Shown: positions 47,071-56,813, counted from the stretch's first letter. The stretch: 64,000 nucleotides of DNA from Sindora glabra (GCA_020226215.1 CM035225.1:19479868-19543867); one strand, 5' to 3'. Notes: a model not told the origin generated them from the sequence alone. Program-made: numbers and translations.

Positions 47071-47130
47071 CTAGATGAAGAGTGAAAACCAAAATTATCT
47101 GTAGATGAAGAGTGAAAACCAAAATTAATC
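47071..47130 (-). repeat. Tandem 30-bp duplication at the copy 3 splice acceptor
   Basis: 47071-47100 and 47101-47130 are 30-bp direct repeats, near identical. On the minus strand each reads a pyrimidine-rich TTTTCACTCTTCATCT followed by ACAG or AGAG, so the candidate 3' splice site is present twice. Confidence 0.85.
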
Positions 47131-47640
47131 TTTTAAATGATAGCTAATTTCATACTTACAAAATTACATACATTAAAAACTCTCATAAAACTTCACATAG
47201 TTGCGAAAAATTTTGGTTTTGAAACTGCAATGTTGCTATTGCGTTGGGCTTCTCAATCATAATTTTATACAATTTTGCTATGTAGCAGCTGTATTTCTTG
47301 AATTTGTACATAACTTTACCAGTTGCAGCATAATCATATCCAAAATTTAAAACCATGTTAAAAATATAGCACATCAGTACATGTAATATCATTTAGAATA
47401 AACAAAGAAAATACATCACTCAATATAAATATTTAATCTTATAAAAATGAATATGTCAATAGTGATATGGAATACGAGTAATGAAATTAAAATTTTCTTG
47501 CAACTAGGAAAGTCTTTCAATAGTACTAAAGTTATTTATCTAAACATTTTATCATACCATAATAATATTATTACTAACTAGGCAAAGACCTTAACAATGC
47601 TTAAAACTAGTCTTAGATAAATAGATAGATAGAGAGGGGG
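47131..47640. other. Intron of copy 3
   Basis: AT-rich and shorter than the introns of copies 1 and 2. A minus-strand frame at 47392-47183 has no recognisable content. No gene is supported. Confidence 0.5.
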
Positions 47641-48592
47641 GAACCTTTTGACATCATTTCTCTTGCAAGTGTAGGTGTAGTAAACTCTGGTATCTTTTTT
47701 GTGGCAAGTCTAGCTACGATTTGTCCATCTGATTTTCTTCCCTCTACTACTCCTTCTCCCTTTTCCTTTTGATGTTATGAGGATCCATAGCTCCAACAGC
47801 TTTCTTCCTTTTGGCCTTTTTCAATTTTGTCCATGGTACAAAATATGACCTATAAACAATTATGACAAAAGTTGCTGAGAAAACATAACTAGCAATAAGA
47901 CCTTATCTAAATGATTGGTGGAACTGGTCATAGGGTTTAAAAGGTCCCCTTACAAGGTCCATTGCTATTAAGATAGCTCTCCCTATTACCAACACAAACA
48001 TTGTTGCCATATAGAAGGAAAGGCCTTGACAAAAGGTTGTTAGCAATGCGAAATTCAAGAAAACTAGTGAGCTTGCCAAGTTGTTATGAGATTTCCTTGA
48101 TGAATTGATTGTTGTTGAGTCTAACAATTTTCTAGTGAGTGAAGTAGCAAATAGATTCTGGAATATTACCAAAGAATGTGTTGTAAAATAGATCAAGTTC
48201 AACAAGAGAAGTAAGCATTCCGAGTGTATGACATGAATATACTTGAAAAACTTGTTGTTGTTGAGCTTAAGGATGTTCAAGTGGGTGTAGTTGCCAATAG
48301 ATGCTAAAATTTCACTAGAAAACTTGTTGTGTGAGAGATCCAATGTGTTAAGAGAAGGAAGCATACTAAATATATGAGATGGAATATATCTTGAAAGAAG
48401 GTTGTTATTATTGAATCTAAGGATACTCAAGCGAATGAGGTTGTTAATAAATGCTGGAATTTCACCATAGAAATGATTGTGGGAGAGATCAAGCACAATA
48501 ATAAAAGGAAGCACTTTAAAAACATGAGAAGGATATATCCTAAAAGCCAATTATTTGAAAGATGAAGTGTCTATAATGAAAAGTAATTTGCA
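47641..48592 (-). pseudogene. BIR1-like copy 3: LRR and transmembrane part
   Basis: The minus strand from 48550 has two successive LRR pairs (YPSHVFKVLPFIIVLDLSHNHFYGEIPAFINN and YIPSHIFSMLPSLNTLDLSHNKFSSEI). One LRR block has been duplicated relative to copies 1 and 2. After several frame changes it reads MDLVRGPFKPYDQFHQSF, a stop, and then the transmembrane/basic segment LIASYVFSATFVIIVYRSYFV...KLKKAKRKKA ending near 47710. The N-terminal part is beyond the copia element, at 62132-62386. Confidence 0.82.
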
Positions 48593-48869
48593 TTTAAGGA
48601 AGAAAGCAAAAAATAGAACTAAGAGTTTTTGGAGAATGGCTCTATTTTTCATTATCAAGGGTTACTGAATATATAGTTGCTTAGATACAAAACAAAAGTC
48701 AAACCAATTACTTGACTTTAGGTAGATAGATTGCCAAAAGACAAGGACTTGCCTTAACCTTTCAACTACTAAAGTTAAGCTATCATTTCATACTAGAAAT
48801 CTAACAAAAATTAACATAAGAGTACAACAAAATATTCAGCCTAAAGCATCAAAACAAACTCTCATTACA
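48593..48869 (-). repeat. 3' LTR (left) of the decayed copia
   Basis: Matches 61856-62131 with many changes. The purine-rich CAAGGAGGAATGTTAA on the minus strand (about 48871-48886) lies inside it. Confidence 0.85.
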
Positions 48870-48899
48870 TTAACATTCCTCCTTGAGACTTTGTTTTGA

Positions 48900-49512
48900 G
48901 ACTCTAAGCTTTCTTCTAATTCTTCAAATTTGCTTTTACGTAATGCCATGGTAAATATTTCTACAACTTGTTCTTCAAATTTGTAGTACACAAGATAAAT
49001 CTCTTGCTCCCTTTCAGCTTCTTTGAGAAATGGAACTTGACCTTCATATGTTTGGTTTTTCTATGCTGCACTGGATTCTTTACAATAGCAATTGTTAACT
49101 TGTTATCACAAAATAGTCGTGTTGCTTCTATTTGCTCAAAACCCCAATCTTTCATCATTTTCTTAAGCCAAATTCCTTGGTTTGCTGCTCTAATAGCTGC
49201 TACAAACTCTGCTTTAACTGTTGATTATGCCATTATTTCTTGTTTTTTAAGTTCCAACAAAACATGCTTAAGCTAAGAGAGAAAGCATAACTTGATGTAC
49301 TCTTGCTATCATTTATACTTCTAGCCTAATCACTATCAATAAAGCCAACTAGCTTTACATGTTTTACTGGTTTAAACCATATTCCCGAGTCTGATGTGCC
49401 TTTTAAGTACCTTAAAACCTTTTTACAAGCTCCATAATGCATTTGGCTTGGATATTGCATGAACCTAAATGATATTGTAAACATTATGTCAAGCCTTGTT
49501 GCAGTCAAGTAG
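48900..49512 (-). pseudogene. Decayed copia: RT end and RNase H
   Basis: 49508-49326 reads MTATRLDIMFTISFRFMQYPS, then KVLRYLKGTSDSGIWF (RT/RNase H connection). 49158-48961 reads MMKDWGFEQIEATRLFCDNKLTIAI, then KTKHMKVKFHF (RNase H with the CDN Asp). The frames are separated by stops. The upstream part of the same gene continues at 58445. Confidence 0.88.
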
Positions 49513-49517
49513 ATTAT

Positions 49518-51143
49518 TGTTACGTGTGAAATGGTTTATCAATTAGTGCAAGTGTACACTATCGTAAACAAGTAATAAAGTGATGAGTGAGTATCGTTCC
49601 CACGAGGATTGTTTCACTAAGTACCAAAATTAATAATCCTAATACTATTTGGCAAATCGATAAGTTGGATTTAAAGCAATTAAAATAAAGATGTATGCAG
49701 AAAATATTTAAAGTAAATATGAATGCAGTGGAGTAAAGATAATATGAATAAAAGACCTAGGGATCAGACTTCACTTAACAACTTTGGATTGAATCATCTA
49801 TCTACACTAATCCAATTTTAATTCCCTTAATTGATAGTCGAGTTTCCCTAAATTAATTACTAGCCTCTTCCAAGGTCAAGTAATTCTATAATTAATTGGA
49901 ATTCACTATATTCCTATGTGAACTGCAACAACTAATCATGCATTAGGATTTATGGAACTCATTAAAACTACATAAACCATATGAATATATTCCTATTTCA
50001 TATGTAATTTACGGTTTTAATTATAGGTTCCACACACATGTATCTCCTTCCGGTCTCAACACGCATATTGAGTTCATTCAAAAGGTGGCCAATCAATTGA
50101 AAGCATTAAGAGTATTAATTAAAACTCAATCTAGGAAATAAAAACGAAATTAGTTTCAATAGATTAGAATTCAATCCATTATTATCAAGTTACGTCATCA
50201 CCCTAGGAAGATGAAAAATTAGAACATAATGAAATTAAACACAAACATAGAATAAAAACATCATCACATTCATGAACACAAAATTATAATTACAAATGCA
50301 TGAAAATAGAAATACAATCCATCCATTAGGAGGTAGAACCGTCCATGTAGGAGGAGAACATAAGGATATAATTACAAATGCATAAAAACGAAAATACTAT
50401 CCATCCATTAGGAGGTAGAACCATCCATGTAGGAGGAGAACCTAGCCTTCCATGTAGGAGGCAAACAAGAACTAAAAATTGCATAAACTAAACTACTATC
50501 TAAGATGCATGAATGAATGATTCAATGCTTGCCATCCTGAATGCTCTCTACTTCCACCTATTTATAGGTAAATAAACCAGCTGCAAGCCATCCAATTTGA
50601 CAAGTTGCTACCAATCACACGCAGCCAACATTTTTGATTTTCGCAGCACAAGTTGTTTCACTTTGTTGGCAACTTTTGACCACCGAAATGGCTGATTTAC
50701 ATCTTTATGTCAACATAGGAGTTGTAGGGCTGGATCTTCTATTCAATTTGCATATAAAGAACTCCTAATTTGGACATATCTAGCTCAAGTTGTGATTAGA
50801 TTAGTAGCCATATGTCAGATTCCGTCAGAATCACTGTTTCATCTTCCAAGCAGAATTTGAGATCCTTAGGTTCCGAACTGGGCTTTTCTTAAAACATGAA
50901 AGTTTTAGGGCTTCTTCTTAGCTTTCCATCCATATAAAGAACAGCCCAATCGGACATCCAGAACTCCAGATATGGCCTAAAACCTGAAACAGTATCGGAT
51001 TACAGCATTATCTAAAATATTTGTTTTCATCTCAAATTCAAGATCCATTCACCAAATGCAACTAAATTTATTTAATTTAACAAGATAACATCCAAAAATG
51101 CATCATACAAGGGAAAATAAGTATGTAAATATTTTACGTATCA
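49518..51143 (-). repeat. 3' LTR (left) of the Athila-like element
   Basis: 1626 bp. It contains an internal tandem duplication of about 75 bp (about 50290-50440) whose units share CCATCCATTAGGAGGTAGAA. The same duplication is in the other LTR. Confidence 0.95.
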
Positions 51144-52553
51144 AATTCCCCCACACTTAGCTTTTGGACGTCCTCGGACAAACACAAAATAAAAGAAAAC
51201 TAATACTAATGCTAATGTTAGTACTAATCTACCCATGAGATAGTTAGAAAAACATAAGAAAGATAATTAAAGTACAAAGATATCATAGCATTCATGAATC
51301 AACAAATCTTGACATATAAAATCAAAAAGAAATTGCAACTTCATTTGAGAAGGATTGAATCAGATTGATATAATCACTGGAACTCTTCCTCTCTCAAATG
51401 TTTATTGGCAAGTGTTTCACTCAAATTCATCCTATTAAAGATTGCACTACCATAGGCTTGCATAAATTCTCAATCTCCACTACCTGATTTACATGCACAC
51501 TTCAAATCAAAAGGTCTTATTAAGGGTTGTAATGAGGCCAAGGTAAAGGAAAGATAAAACAGGGATATGAAAGGCTGAAGTAAGGAGAGAAATTAATAGA
51601 GCAATTAAAACATGGGTAATTTCTAAATAATTTTATCTTAACATAGCAGCCCACGATTCTCATCAATTTCTCTCTTTTTCTTTTTTTCTTTTTTTTTTTA
51701 TTTATTTAGTTTTTCTTTTTTTTTTCTTTTTTCTTTTTTTTTTTTTTGAATAAAAACCCTTGCAACTTTGAAGTTAATAATACATATTCCCCCACACTTT
51801 GTCAAAAACCCATTTTTCAAAAATTCAAATGCTCTACTAATCCCTAGGGTTAAGTAAAGACAATTGATATTTCATTAAATGACATATTAATAGGTTAAAG
51901 TAAAGAAACGGTTAATCAGGCTCAAAGGGGTTTATCAATGGTAAAACTGCAGGGTTGGCTATTTAGTTCAAACTGAGGAAAAAAAAATGCCTTTATCATA
52001 TCTGAGTATGCATGTAAATTGTAATCTCAACCAGATTTCATGCAAGTTCTAGAGTGACAACTTAACAGGTGAATATCACACGCAAGAAATATAATATTGA
52101 TTCAACAAATAGGCTCAAAATCTCACGGTTAGAGGTTTCCAACTCAATCCAACTCAAAATCCATTGCAAAATCTATCAATCCTAGGAAGTAAGAAAGTTG
52201 TTCAATCATGCTATGAAATCTTTTAAAATTATTGAAAAGAACCTAATAAGCAGGAAAATATATATATATATATATTTTTTTTAATAATTTTTTTTTTTAG
52301 GATGCGTATCAAGAGTAAAAAGCTCTTTACTCGGCCATCCCCCCTTTTTTATAATGAATCTCATGGTTCTACTACCAAAAAAACCTACGAAAATAAAAAC
52401 AATTTTTTTTTTTTTTGTAATCCCCCCCACACTTAATGTAGACATTGTCCCCAATGTCTTCAACAGAGTAGCAAAAAGGACTTATTAAAAGGAAATGCAT
52501 AAACAACGCACACATAAAAGAAATTTTGGGAGTAAAACCAAGAGTAAAGAAAG
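51144..52553 (-). other. 3' non-coding region with repeated polypurine tracts
   Basis: On the minus strand TAAGTGTGGGGGAAT adjoins the LTR (51145-51159) and is the functional polypurine tract. Similar tracts recur at 51786-51800 (AAAGTGTGGGGGAAT) and 52419-52435 (TAAGTGTGGGGGGGATT). An 81-base pyrimidine run on the plus strand (51667-51747) is a long purine tract on the element's sense strand. No gene is supported. Confidence 0.8.
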
Positions 52554-53231
52554 TTACAACCGGAGAGTGGTGTCGGGCTCATGCTTCTGACTGCTGGTTG
52601 GAGATTGCCAATCTTTCTTTTTCACTGATGGATCTGGTTTAGGTGTATAACTTTGCAATTGGTCAATCAGCTGATCAGCAGTTGAGGCAGACATTATGGC
52701 ACGACGAGTCGCTTGGGGTATGAATCCCTGTTCCACAGCTTGATCTAAAAAAGATAGCAAACTATCATAAAAACCATTAACATTCAATAAACCTACTGGC
52801 TTCTGATGAAAGTTCAAGTTAATCCAATATGCAATGCTGGAAATTCCATCTAATGCTTCTAAACCACCAGGTAAAGCAATAAAGGCTTGAGCAGTGTAAA
52901 GCATGCATCCTATACGTTGAGGCAAGTTTGAAACCTTTACTGTTTTACCGATGGCGTATTTCTTATCATCTAAACCATTCACAAGGATACTCAGTATTTT
53001 GCTTCCTCCAGTGTTGGCAGAAATTACTGCACTTCCTTTTAAGCTATGAAGCCCTCCTCCATACACACAGGCAATCTTTCTAGCAGCTAATGCATGACCA
53101 AGTTCAGTTGCTGCTAGCAGAAATTCTACATTCTTTTCAGCAAAAGATTCACCAAAAACACAGATAGATTTAAGTCCACATTTTGATGGTTTTTCGATCT
53201 CTTCCTCCTCTTTACTCTCGCTCTCAGACAT
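52554..53231 (-). CDS. LOG: LOG-like protein (cytokinin riboside 5'-monophosphate phosphoribohydrolase family) inside the retrotransposon
   Basis: 225 codons, ATG 53231 to TAA 52554, intronless. After an acidic N-terminus (residues 1-18) it follows the LOG/Rossmann lysine-decarboxylase-like fold: KSICVFGESF (21-30), ACVYGGGLHSLKG (54-66), LPQRIGCM (103-110, where LOGs have MHxRKxxM), AFIALPGG (116-123) and KPVGLLNVNGFYDSLLSFLDQAVEQGFI (144-171). Active LOGs release free cytokinin bases from riboside monophosphates in the cytosol or nucleus. Here PGGxGTxxE reads PGGLEALDG, so the Gly, Thr and catalytic Glu positions are Glu, Ala and Gly; the Arg (106) is kept. Activity is doubtful. Length is close to the usual 210-230 residues. 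Plant LOG genes have several introns, so capture through an mRNA copy is likely. Confidence 0.88.
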   Translation of the reverse strand: MSESESKEEEEIEKPSKCGLKSICVFGESFAEKNVEFLLAATELGHALAARKIACVYGGGLHSLKGSAVISANTGGSKILSILVNGLDDKKYAIGKTVKVSNLPQRIGCMLYTAQAFIALPGGLEALDGISSIAYWINLNFHQKPVGLLNVNGFYDSLLSFLDQAVEQGFIPQATRRAIMSASTADQLIDQLQSYTPKPDPSVKKKDWQSPTSSQKHEPDTTLRL

Positions 53232-53559
53232 TTTGCAAAGTGTGATTGCTGAAATGCATTCTTATAATACAAAAGCAGAAACAAAGAGATCACGCAAATC
53301 AGATAATATCAGAAAAATACTGTACAAAACTGACAAGTGTAATAATGGCCTGAACAAAGTAAAATACGGAATGTAAAGAAAGTCAAAAAGATGCTGAAAA
53401 GGTAAACTTAAAAAGAAGATAAATGTACGAAAAGTTAAAAAGCAGCTGTAAAGATAAAAAGATAAATGAAACGTAAAGCAGACAAACATATGTACAGTAG
53501 TTGTGATTGTGGCTCACATCTTCCTCTGATTTTTCGTTCAGTAACGGCTTAAACGGCTT

Positions 53560-54109
53560 CTATGAGCCGAGGATTTGCTTCCCATCCAATTTTCTTATAA
53601 ACTGGCAAACAGGGTCTTTTACAGTCAGATCCCCAAGACTGTAGCGTTCCTTTTCTGTATGGAATAAGTTCATTAAATCAAGAAGAACAACATGAACATC
53701 TCCGCTAGGATGCGTCTCAAGAGTCTGAATAATATTATCCAATGACTCTTTACTCAGTCCATCCTTTATGAATCGGATTTTGTCCTCTCGATTTACTGAA
53801 ATCATTCCTTTACTCCTACAGAGCCTATTACAAGTTCCACCTTGCACACTTATGACAGACTCTCATTCTTTTAGCTCTTCTCTTTTTAGAGTAAGAACTT
53901 CTTCCCATACCTGGCATACGTCTAACAAATGATTCATGAAACTCACCTGCTAAACGTACCTTAGCTTCAATAATCCAGCGTATGTCCTCGGGAAGACCCA
54001 AACGCTTAAATGCCCTCATTCTTTCAAGTCGACAGTTGTAGATTTTCCTGAGCACATCTTTGGGAAGAGTAGGGAATCTGCTCTTAAGCTTTACAAGGCA
54101 TTCCTCCAT
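53560..54109 (-). CDS. Unrecognised ORF pair with Cys-rich junction, in the env-like position
   Basis: Two overlapping minus-strand frames, 54109-53828 (93 codons) and 53847-53560 (95 codons). The first starts MEECLVKLKSRFPTLPKDVLRK and ends in a basic, Cys-containing stretch SKKRRAKRMRVCHKCARWN. The second frame, read from the overlap, has CNRLCRSKG and then a mostly helical, charged segment ending QILGS. A one-base insertion in the overlap would explain the split, and the joined reading would bring four Cys together like a small zinc motif. I do not recognise the family. It lies between the GGGAGGCAACCC motif and LOG. It could be a worn env-like gene, another captured gene or a lineage-specific accessory protein. 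Confidence 0.5.
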
Positions 54110-54200
54110 GATGAAAATGATGAAAGCTGAAATTGTGAGTGAAAAATGCTGTGCAATGTGTGCTTAAATAAGAAAAGAAATGAGAAGAGAAAGAAATCTT

Positions 54201-54214
54201 GGGTTGCCTCCCAA
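54201..54214 (-). promoter_or_regulatory. Conserved Athila/Tat TTGGGAGGCAACCC motif
   Basis: The minus strand reads ACGTTAAAGAAGGGCGG, then TTGGGAGGCAACCC. From memory, plant Athila/Tat elements carry this phrase after pol and ahead of the env-like region. Here it follows protease directly. Confidence 0.65.
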
Positions 54215-54266
54215 GCAGCCGCCCTTCTTTAACGTCTTTAGCTAGACAAAGTCCTAACCTATTGCT

Positions 54267-56171
54267 TTATTCTCTTTTCTTTTTTCTTTTTCTTTTTCTT
54301 TTATACTTACCAGCTGGCTCCTCGAGCGTGATGACAGTTTTGATGGTCTTGAATGCACCGTTATTGTATTCTTTCAATCTTTGCCCGTGGTTTACCTCAA
54401 GGCAATTAATCTGCTTCAGGATTTTAGAATCAGTAGACTTTGATGCATCAACCATTCCTACCACTAATGGCTCTTCTATGCAGGTTTTATGCATTACATC
54501 TTTCATGCAATTGGTCAATGTGTCTACTCTATAACAGATATTATCTTCATATGGAAAAGCTTTAAAAATATTGAAAGATACTTGATCATTTTGAACCTGT
54601 AAAGTTAGCTTTCCCTTCTGCACATCAATTAGAGCTCGTCCAGTTGCAAGAAATGGTCTCCCAAGAATAATAGGAATTTCTTGGTCTTCTTCCATGTCAA
54701 GCACTATGAAATCCACTGGGAAGATGAATTTATCAACTTTTACTAGCACGTCTTCAAGGACTCCACGTGGATGCTTTATTGAACGATCTGCTAGCTGCAG
54801 TGACACGGTAGTTGGTTTTACTTCTCCCAATCCCAACTTCTTGTAAACGGATAATGGCATCAAATTCACACTTGCACCAAGGTCACATAAGGCTTTTTCA
54901 AATTCACACTCTCCAATGGTACAGGGTATGCAGAAACTCCCAGGATCTTTAAGCTTTGGCGGTAGTTTCTTTTGGAGAATTGCACTGCACTCTTCAGTTA
55001 AGGCTACAGTTTCAAAATCTTCCAGTTTGCGTTTCTTTGATAAAATCTCTTTCATAAATTTCGCATAACTGGGCATTTGGGCTAAAGCTTCAGCAAATGG
55101 GATGTTGATATGCAACTTCTTAAACACCTCCAGAAATTCTTCTAGCTTAGCTTTCACCAATCTTTGAGGAAATGGAACTGGTGGAATATATGGTGGAGGA
55201 TTATCTGGAAAAGTCATTCTTCCTGGAATTACCTCATCTTCTTTCTGAGCTTCTTTATTTTTCTTCCTTGGTTCTGGCTCATTTAACTGCTTCCCACTCC
55301 TTAATGAAACAACCATTACTTGCTCTCTAGGATTTCTTTCAGTGTTACTGGGTAAAGTGCCTGGTTGTCTGGAATTCAGCATACTTGCAATTTGGCCCAT
55401 TTGCACCTCCAGATTTTTGATTGAGGTTGCTTGAGTTTGCATGATTGTTTCATGATTCTTGAGTGTAGCTTCTGTTCTGGCCATGAATTGGGAAGTATTC
55501 ATGGTTAGTTGAGCCAATGCTTCTTCTAAATTTGCCTTTGGTTGTGGTGGTGATTGCTGAATTTGCTGTTGATAATTCCCTTGAGGTTTGAACACATTTT
55601 GATTACTCCTCCATCCTAGATTAGGGTGGTTTCTCCATCCTGGATTGTATGTGTTTGAGAAGGGATCATGATTCCCCACATAGTTGGCTTGTTCAAGTTG
55701 AGAAGGAATGAATGGATTTCCTTCTTGGCATTGTGTGCTCATGTGAGGGCCTCCACATAAATCACAAGCATCTGCAGGAGTTCTGATTGCATTTGCTTGA
55801 GCTGTTAATGAACTCACTTGCTTGGATAAAGAGGTGACTTGAGAAGACAAAGTGGTTAGAATGTCTAGCTCATGGACTCCAAGTGCTTTCTTTGAAGTGT
55901 TGCGTTCAGAAGGCCATTGGTAAGCATTTGCTGCCATTTCTTCCAACAGTTCCATAGCAGCTTCGATGCTTTTTCCCATTAATGATCCACCAGCTGCAGC
56001 ATCTACAAGTGTTCTGGTAGCATTAGACAATCCATTATAGAAAGTCTGCAACTGTAGCCAATCTGGTAGCCCATGATGAGGACATCTTCTTAGCAGCTCC
56101 TTGTATCTTTCCCATGCTTCATAAAGGCTTTCCATGTCATGTTGGGTGAATGAAGCAATTTCATTCCTCAT
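54267..56171 (-). CDS. Athila-like gag C-part plus protease
   Basis: 634 codons, all open. MRNEIASFTQ...LYEAWERYKELLRRCPHHG is the Athila/Tat capsid end. A zinc knuckle CDLCGGPHMSTQC is at residues 136-148 (CX2CX3HX4C). A Gln/Pro-rich linker is at about 185-215. A coiled-coil-like part around 215-265 precedes VVSLRSGKQL (288-296). The retroviral-type protease has CDLGASVNLMPL (429-440; D430 catalytic) and IILGRPFLAT (about 505-515). After protease the reading ends in a Lys/Arg run (KYKRKRKRKKKRE) made by a purine-rich tract, where RT would normally begin. The true start is upstream in another frame (56679), separated by one inserted A. Confidence 0.9.
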   Translation of the reverse strand: MRNEIASFTQHDMESLYEAWERYKELLRRCPHHGLPDWLQLQTFYNGLSNATRTLVDAAAGGSLMGKSIEAAMELLEEMAANAYQWPSERNTSKKALGVHELDILTTLSSQVTSLSKQVSSLTAQANAIRTPADACDLCGGPHMSTQCQEGNPFIPSQLEQANYVGNHDPFSNTYNPGWRNHPNLGWRSNQNVFKPQGNYQQQIQQSPPQPKANLEEALAQLTMNTSQFMARTEATLKNHETIMQTQATSIKNLEVQMGQIASMLNSRQPGTLPSNTERNPREQVMVVSLRSGKQLNEPEPRKKNKEAQKEDEVIPGRMTFPDNPPPYIPPVPFPQRLVKAKLEEFLEVFKKLHINIPFAEALAQMPSYAKFMKEILSKKRKLEDFETVALTEECSAILQKKLPPKLKDPGSFCIPCTIGECEFEKALCDLGASVNLMPLSVYKKLGLGEVKPTTVSLQLADRSIKHPRGVLEDVLVKVDKFIFPVDFIVLDMEEDQEIPIILGRPFLATGRALIDVQKGKLTLQVQNDQVSFNIFKAFPYEDNICYRVDTLTNCMKDVMHKTCIEEPLVVGMVDASKSTDSKILKQINCLEVNHGQRLKEYNNGAFKTIKTVITLEEPAGKYKRKRKRKKKRE

Positions 56172-56181
56172 TTTTGCAGTT

Positions 56182-56679
56182 TTAGCTGGAGGAAAGAATT
56201 TTGCTAGGAATTTTTTGTGCCAATATGTTCCATGTAGTGATGCTCCCCACTGGTAAAGAGTGTAACCAGCTTTTAGCCTTATCCCTAAGTGAGAAAGGGA
56301 AAAGTCGCAACCTTATGGCATCATCAGAAACGCCATTATGCTTGAATGTATCACAGATTTCCAGAAAGCTGGCTATATGTGCATTCGGATCTTCTATTGG
56401 AGAACCTCCAAACTGATTTGCTTGCATCATTTGAATTATGGCTGGCTTGATCTCAAAGTTGTTGGCTGGTACAGGTGGTCTCCTGATTCCAGAAATGGTA
56501 TCCATGACTGTTGGTGTGGCATAGTCACGGAGTGCTTTGGTGTCTTGTTCTTCTCTCATATCTGCCATTGCTTCACCTTGATCTACAATTGACTGCTTAT
56601 GTATCTTTCGATTCCTTCGACAAGTTCTCTCGATCTCAAAATCAAATAGCAGTGGCTCAGCAACTTTTGATCTGGTCAT
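56182..56679 (-). CDS. Athila-like gag N-part (frameshifted)
   Basis: 165 codons from MTRSKVAEPLLFDFEIERTCRR, shortly after the primer site. It contains NNFEIKPAIIQMMQANQFGG and EDPNAHIASFLEICDTFK, the hallmark N-terminal capsid block of Athila/Tat gag, and RDKAKSWLHSLP. Within the run CAAAAAATT (near 56215) one extra A shifts the frame, and reading ends at LSSS. The next gag frame (from 56171) continues the family sequence at once. The rest of the element is open, so this is either a post-insertion mutation or a site read by +1 frameshifting; I favour mutation. Confidence 0.88.
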   Translation of the reverse strand: MTRSKVAEPLLFDFEIERTCRRNRKIHKQSIVDQGEAMADMREEQDTKALRDYATPTVMDTISGIRRPPVPANNFEIKPAIIQMMQANQFGGSPIEDPNAHIASFLEICDTFKHNGVSDDAIRLRLFPFSLRDKAKSWLHSLPVGSITTWNILAQKIPSKILSSS

Positions 56680-56779
56680 ACACTAGAACAAACCTGAAAA
56701 GAGAAAAGAAACACCAAAGAAAGAAGAAAATGTAAAATAAAAACCAAATTAGGATTAAGATTACTTGGTATTGATATTA

Positions 56780-56810
56780 ATGATAACAATCCCCGGCAAC
56801 GGCGCCAAAA
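56780..56810 (-). promoter_or_regulatory. Primer binding site, Asp tRNA
   Basis: Minus strand TGGCGCCGTTGCCGGGGA, three to five bases inside the right LTR. It is complementary to the 3' end of plant tRNA-Asp, the primer of Athila-type elements. Confidence 0.88.
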
Positions 56811-56813
56811 ACT

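Noticed and set aside
50290..50440. 75-bp tandem repeat near 50290-50440 as an independent satellite
   Set aside because: It is an internal part of the Athila LTR and is found identically in the other LTR (about 57586-57735).
52554..53231. Reading the LOG-like frame as an ordinary host gene
   Set aside because: It sits between two young LTRs with an element-wide TSD, in the element's orientation, without introns, so it is element cargo.
51144..54300. Hidden RT or integrase in the Athila-like element
   Set aside because: I read all minus-strand frames between protease and the LTR and saw no YxDD, DTG-type or HHCC block; the coding space is taken by the unknown ORF pair and LOG.
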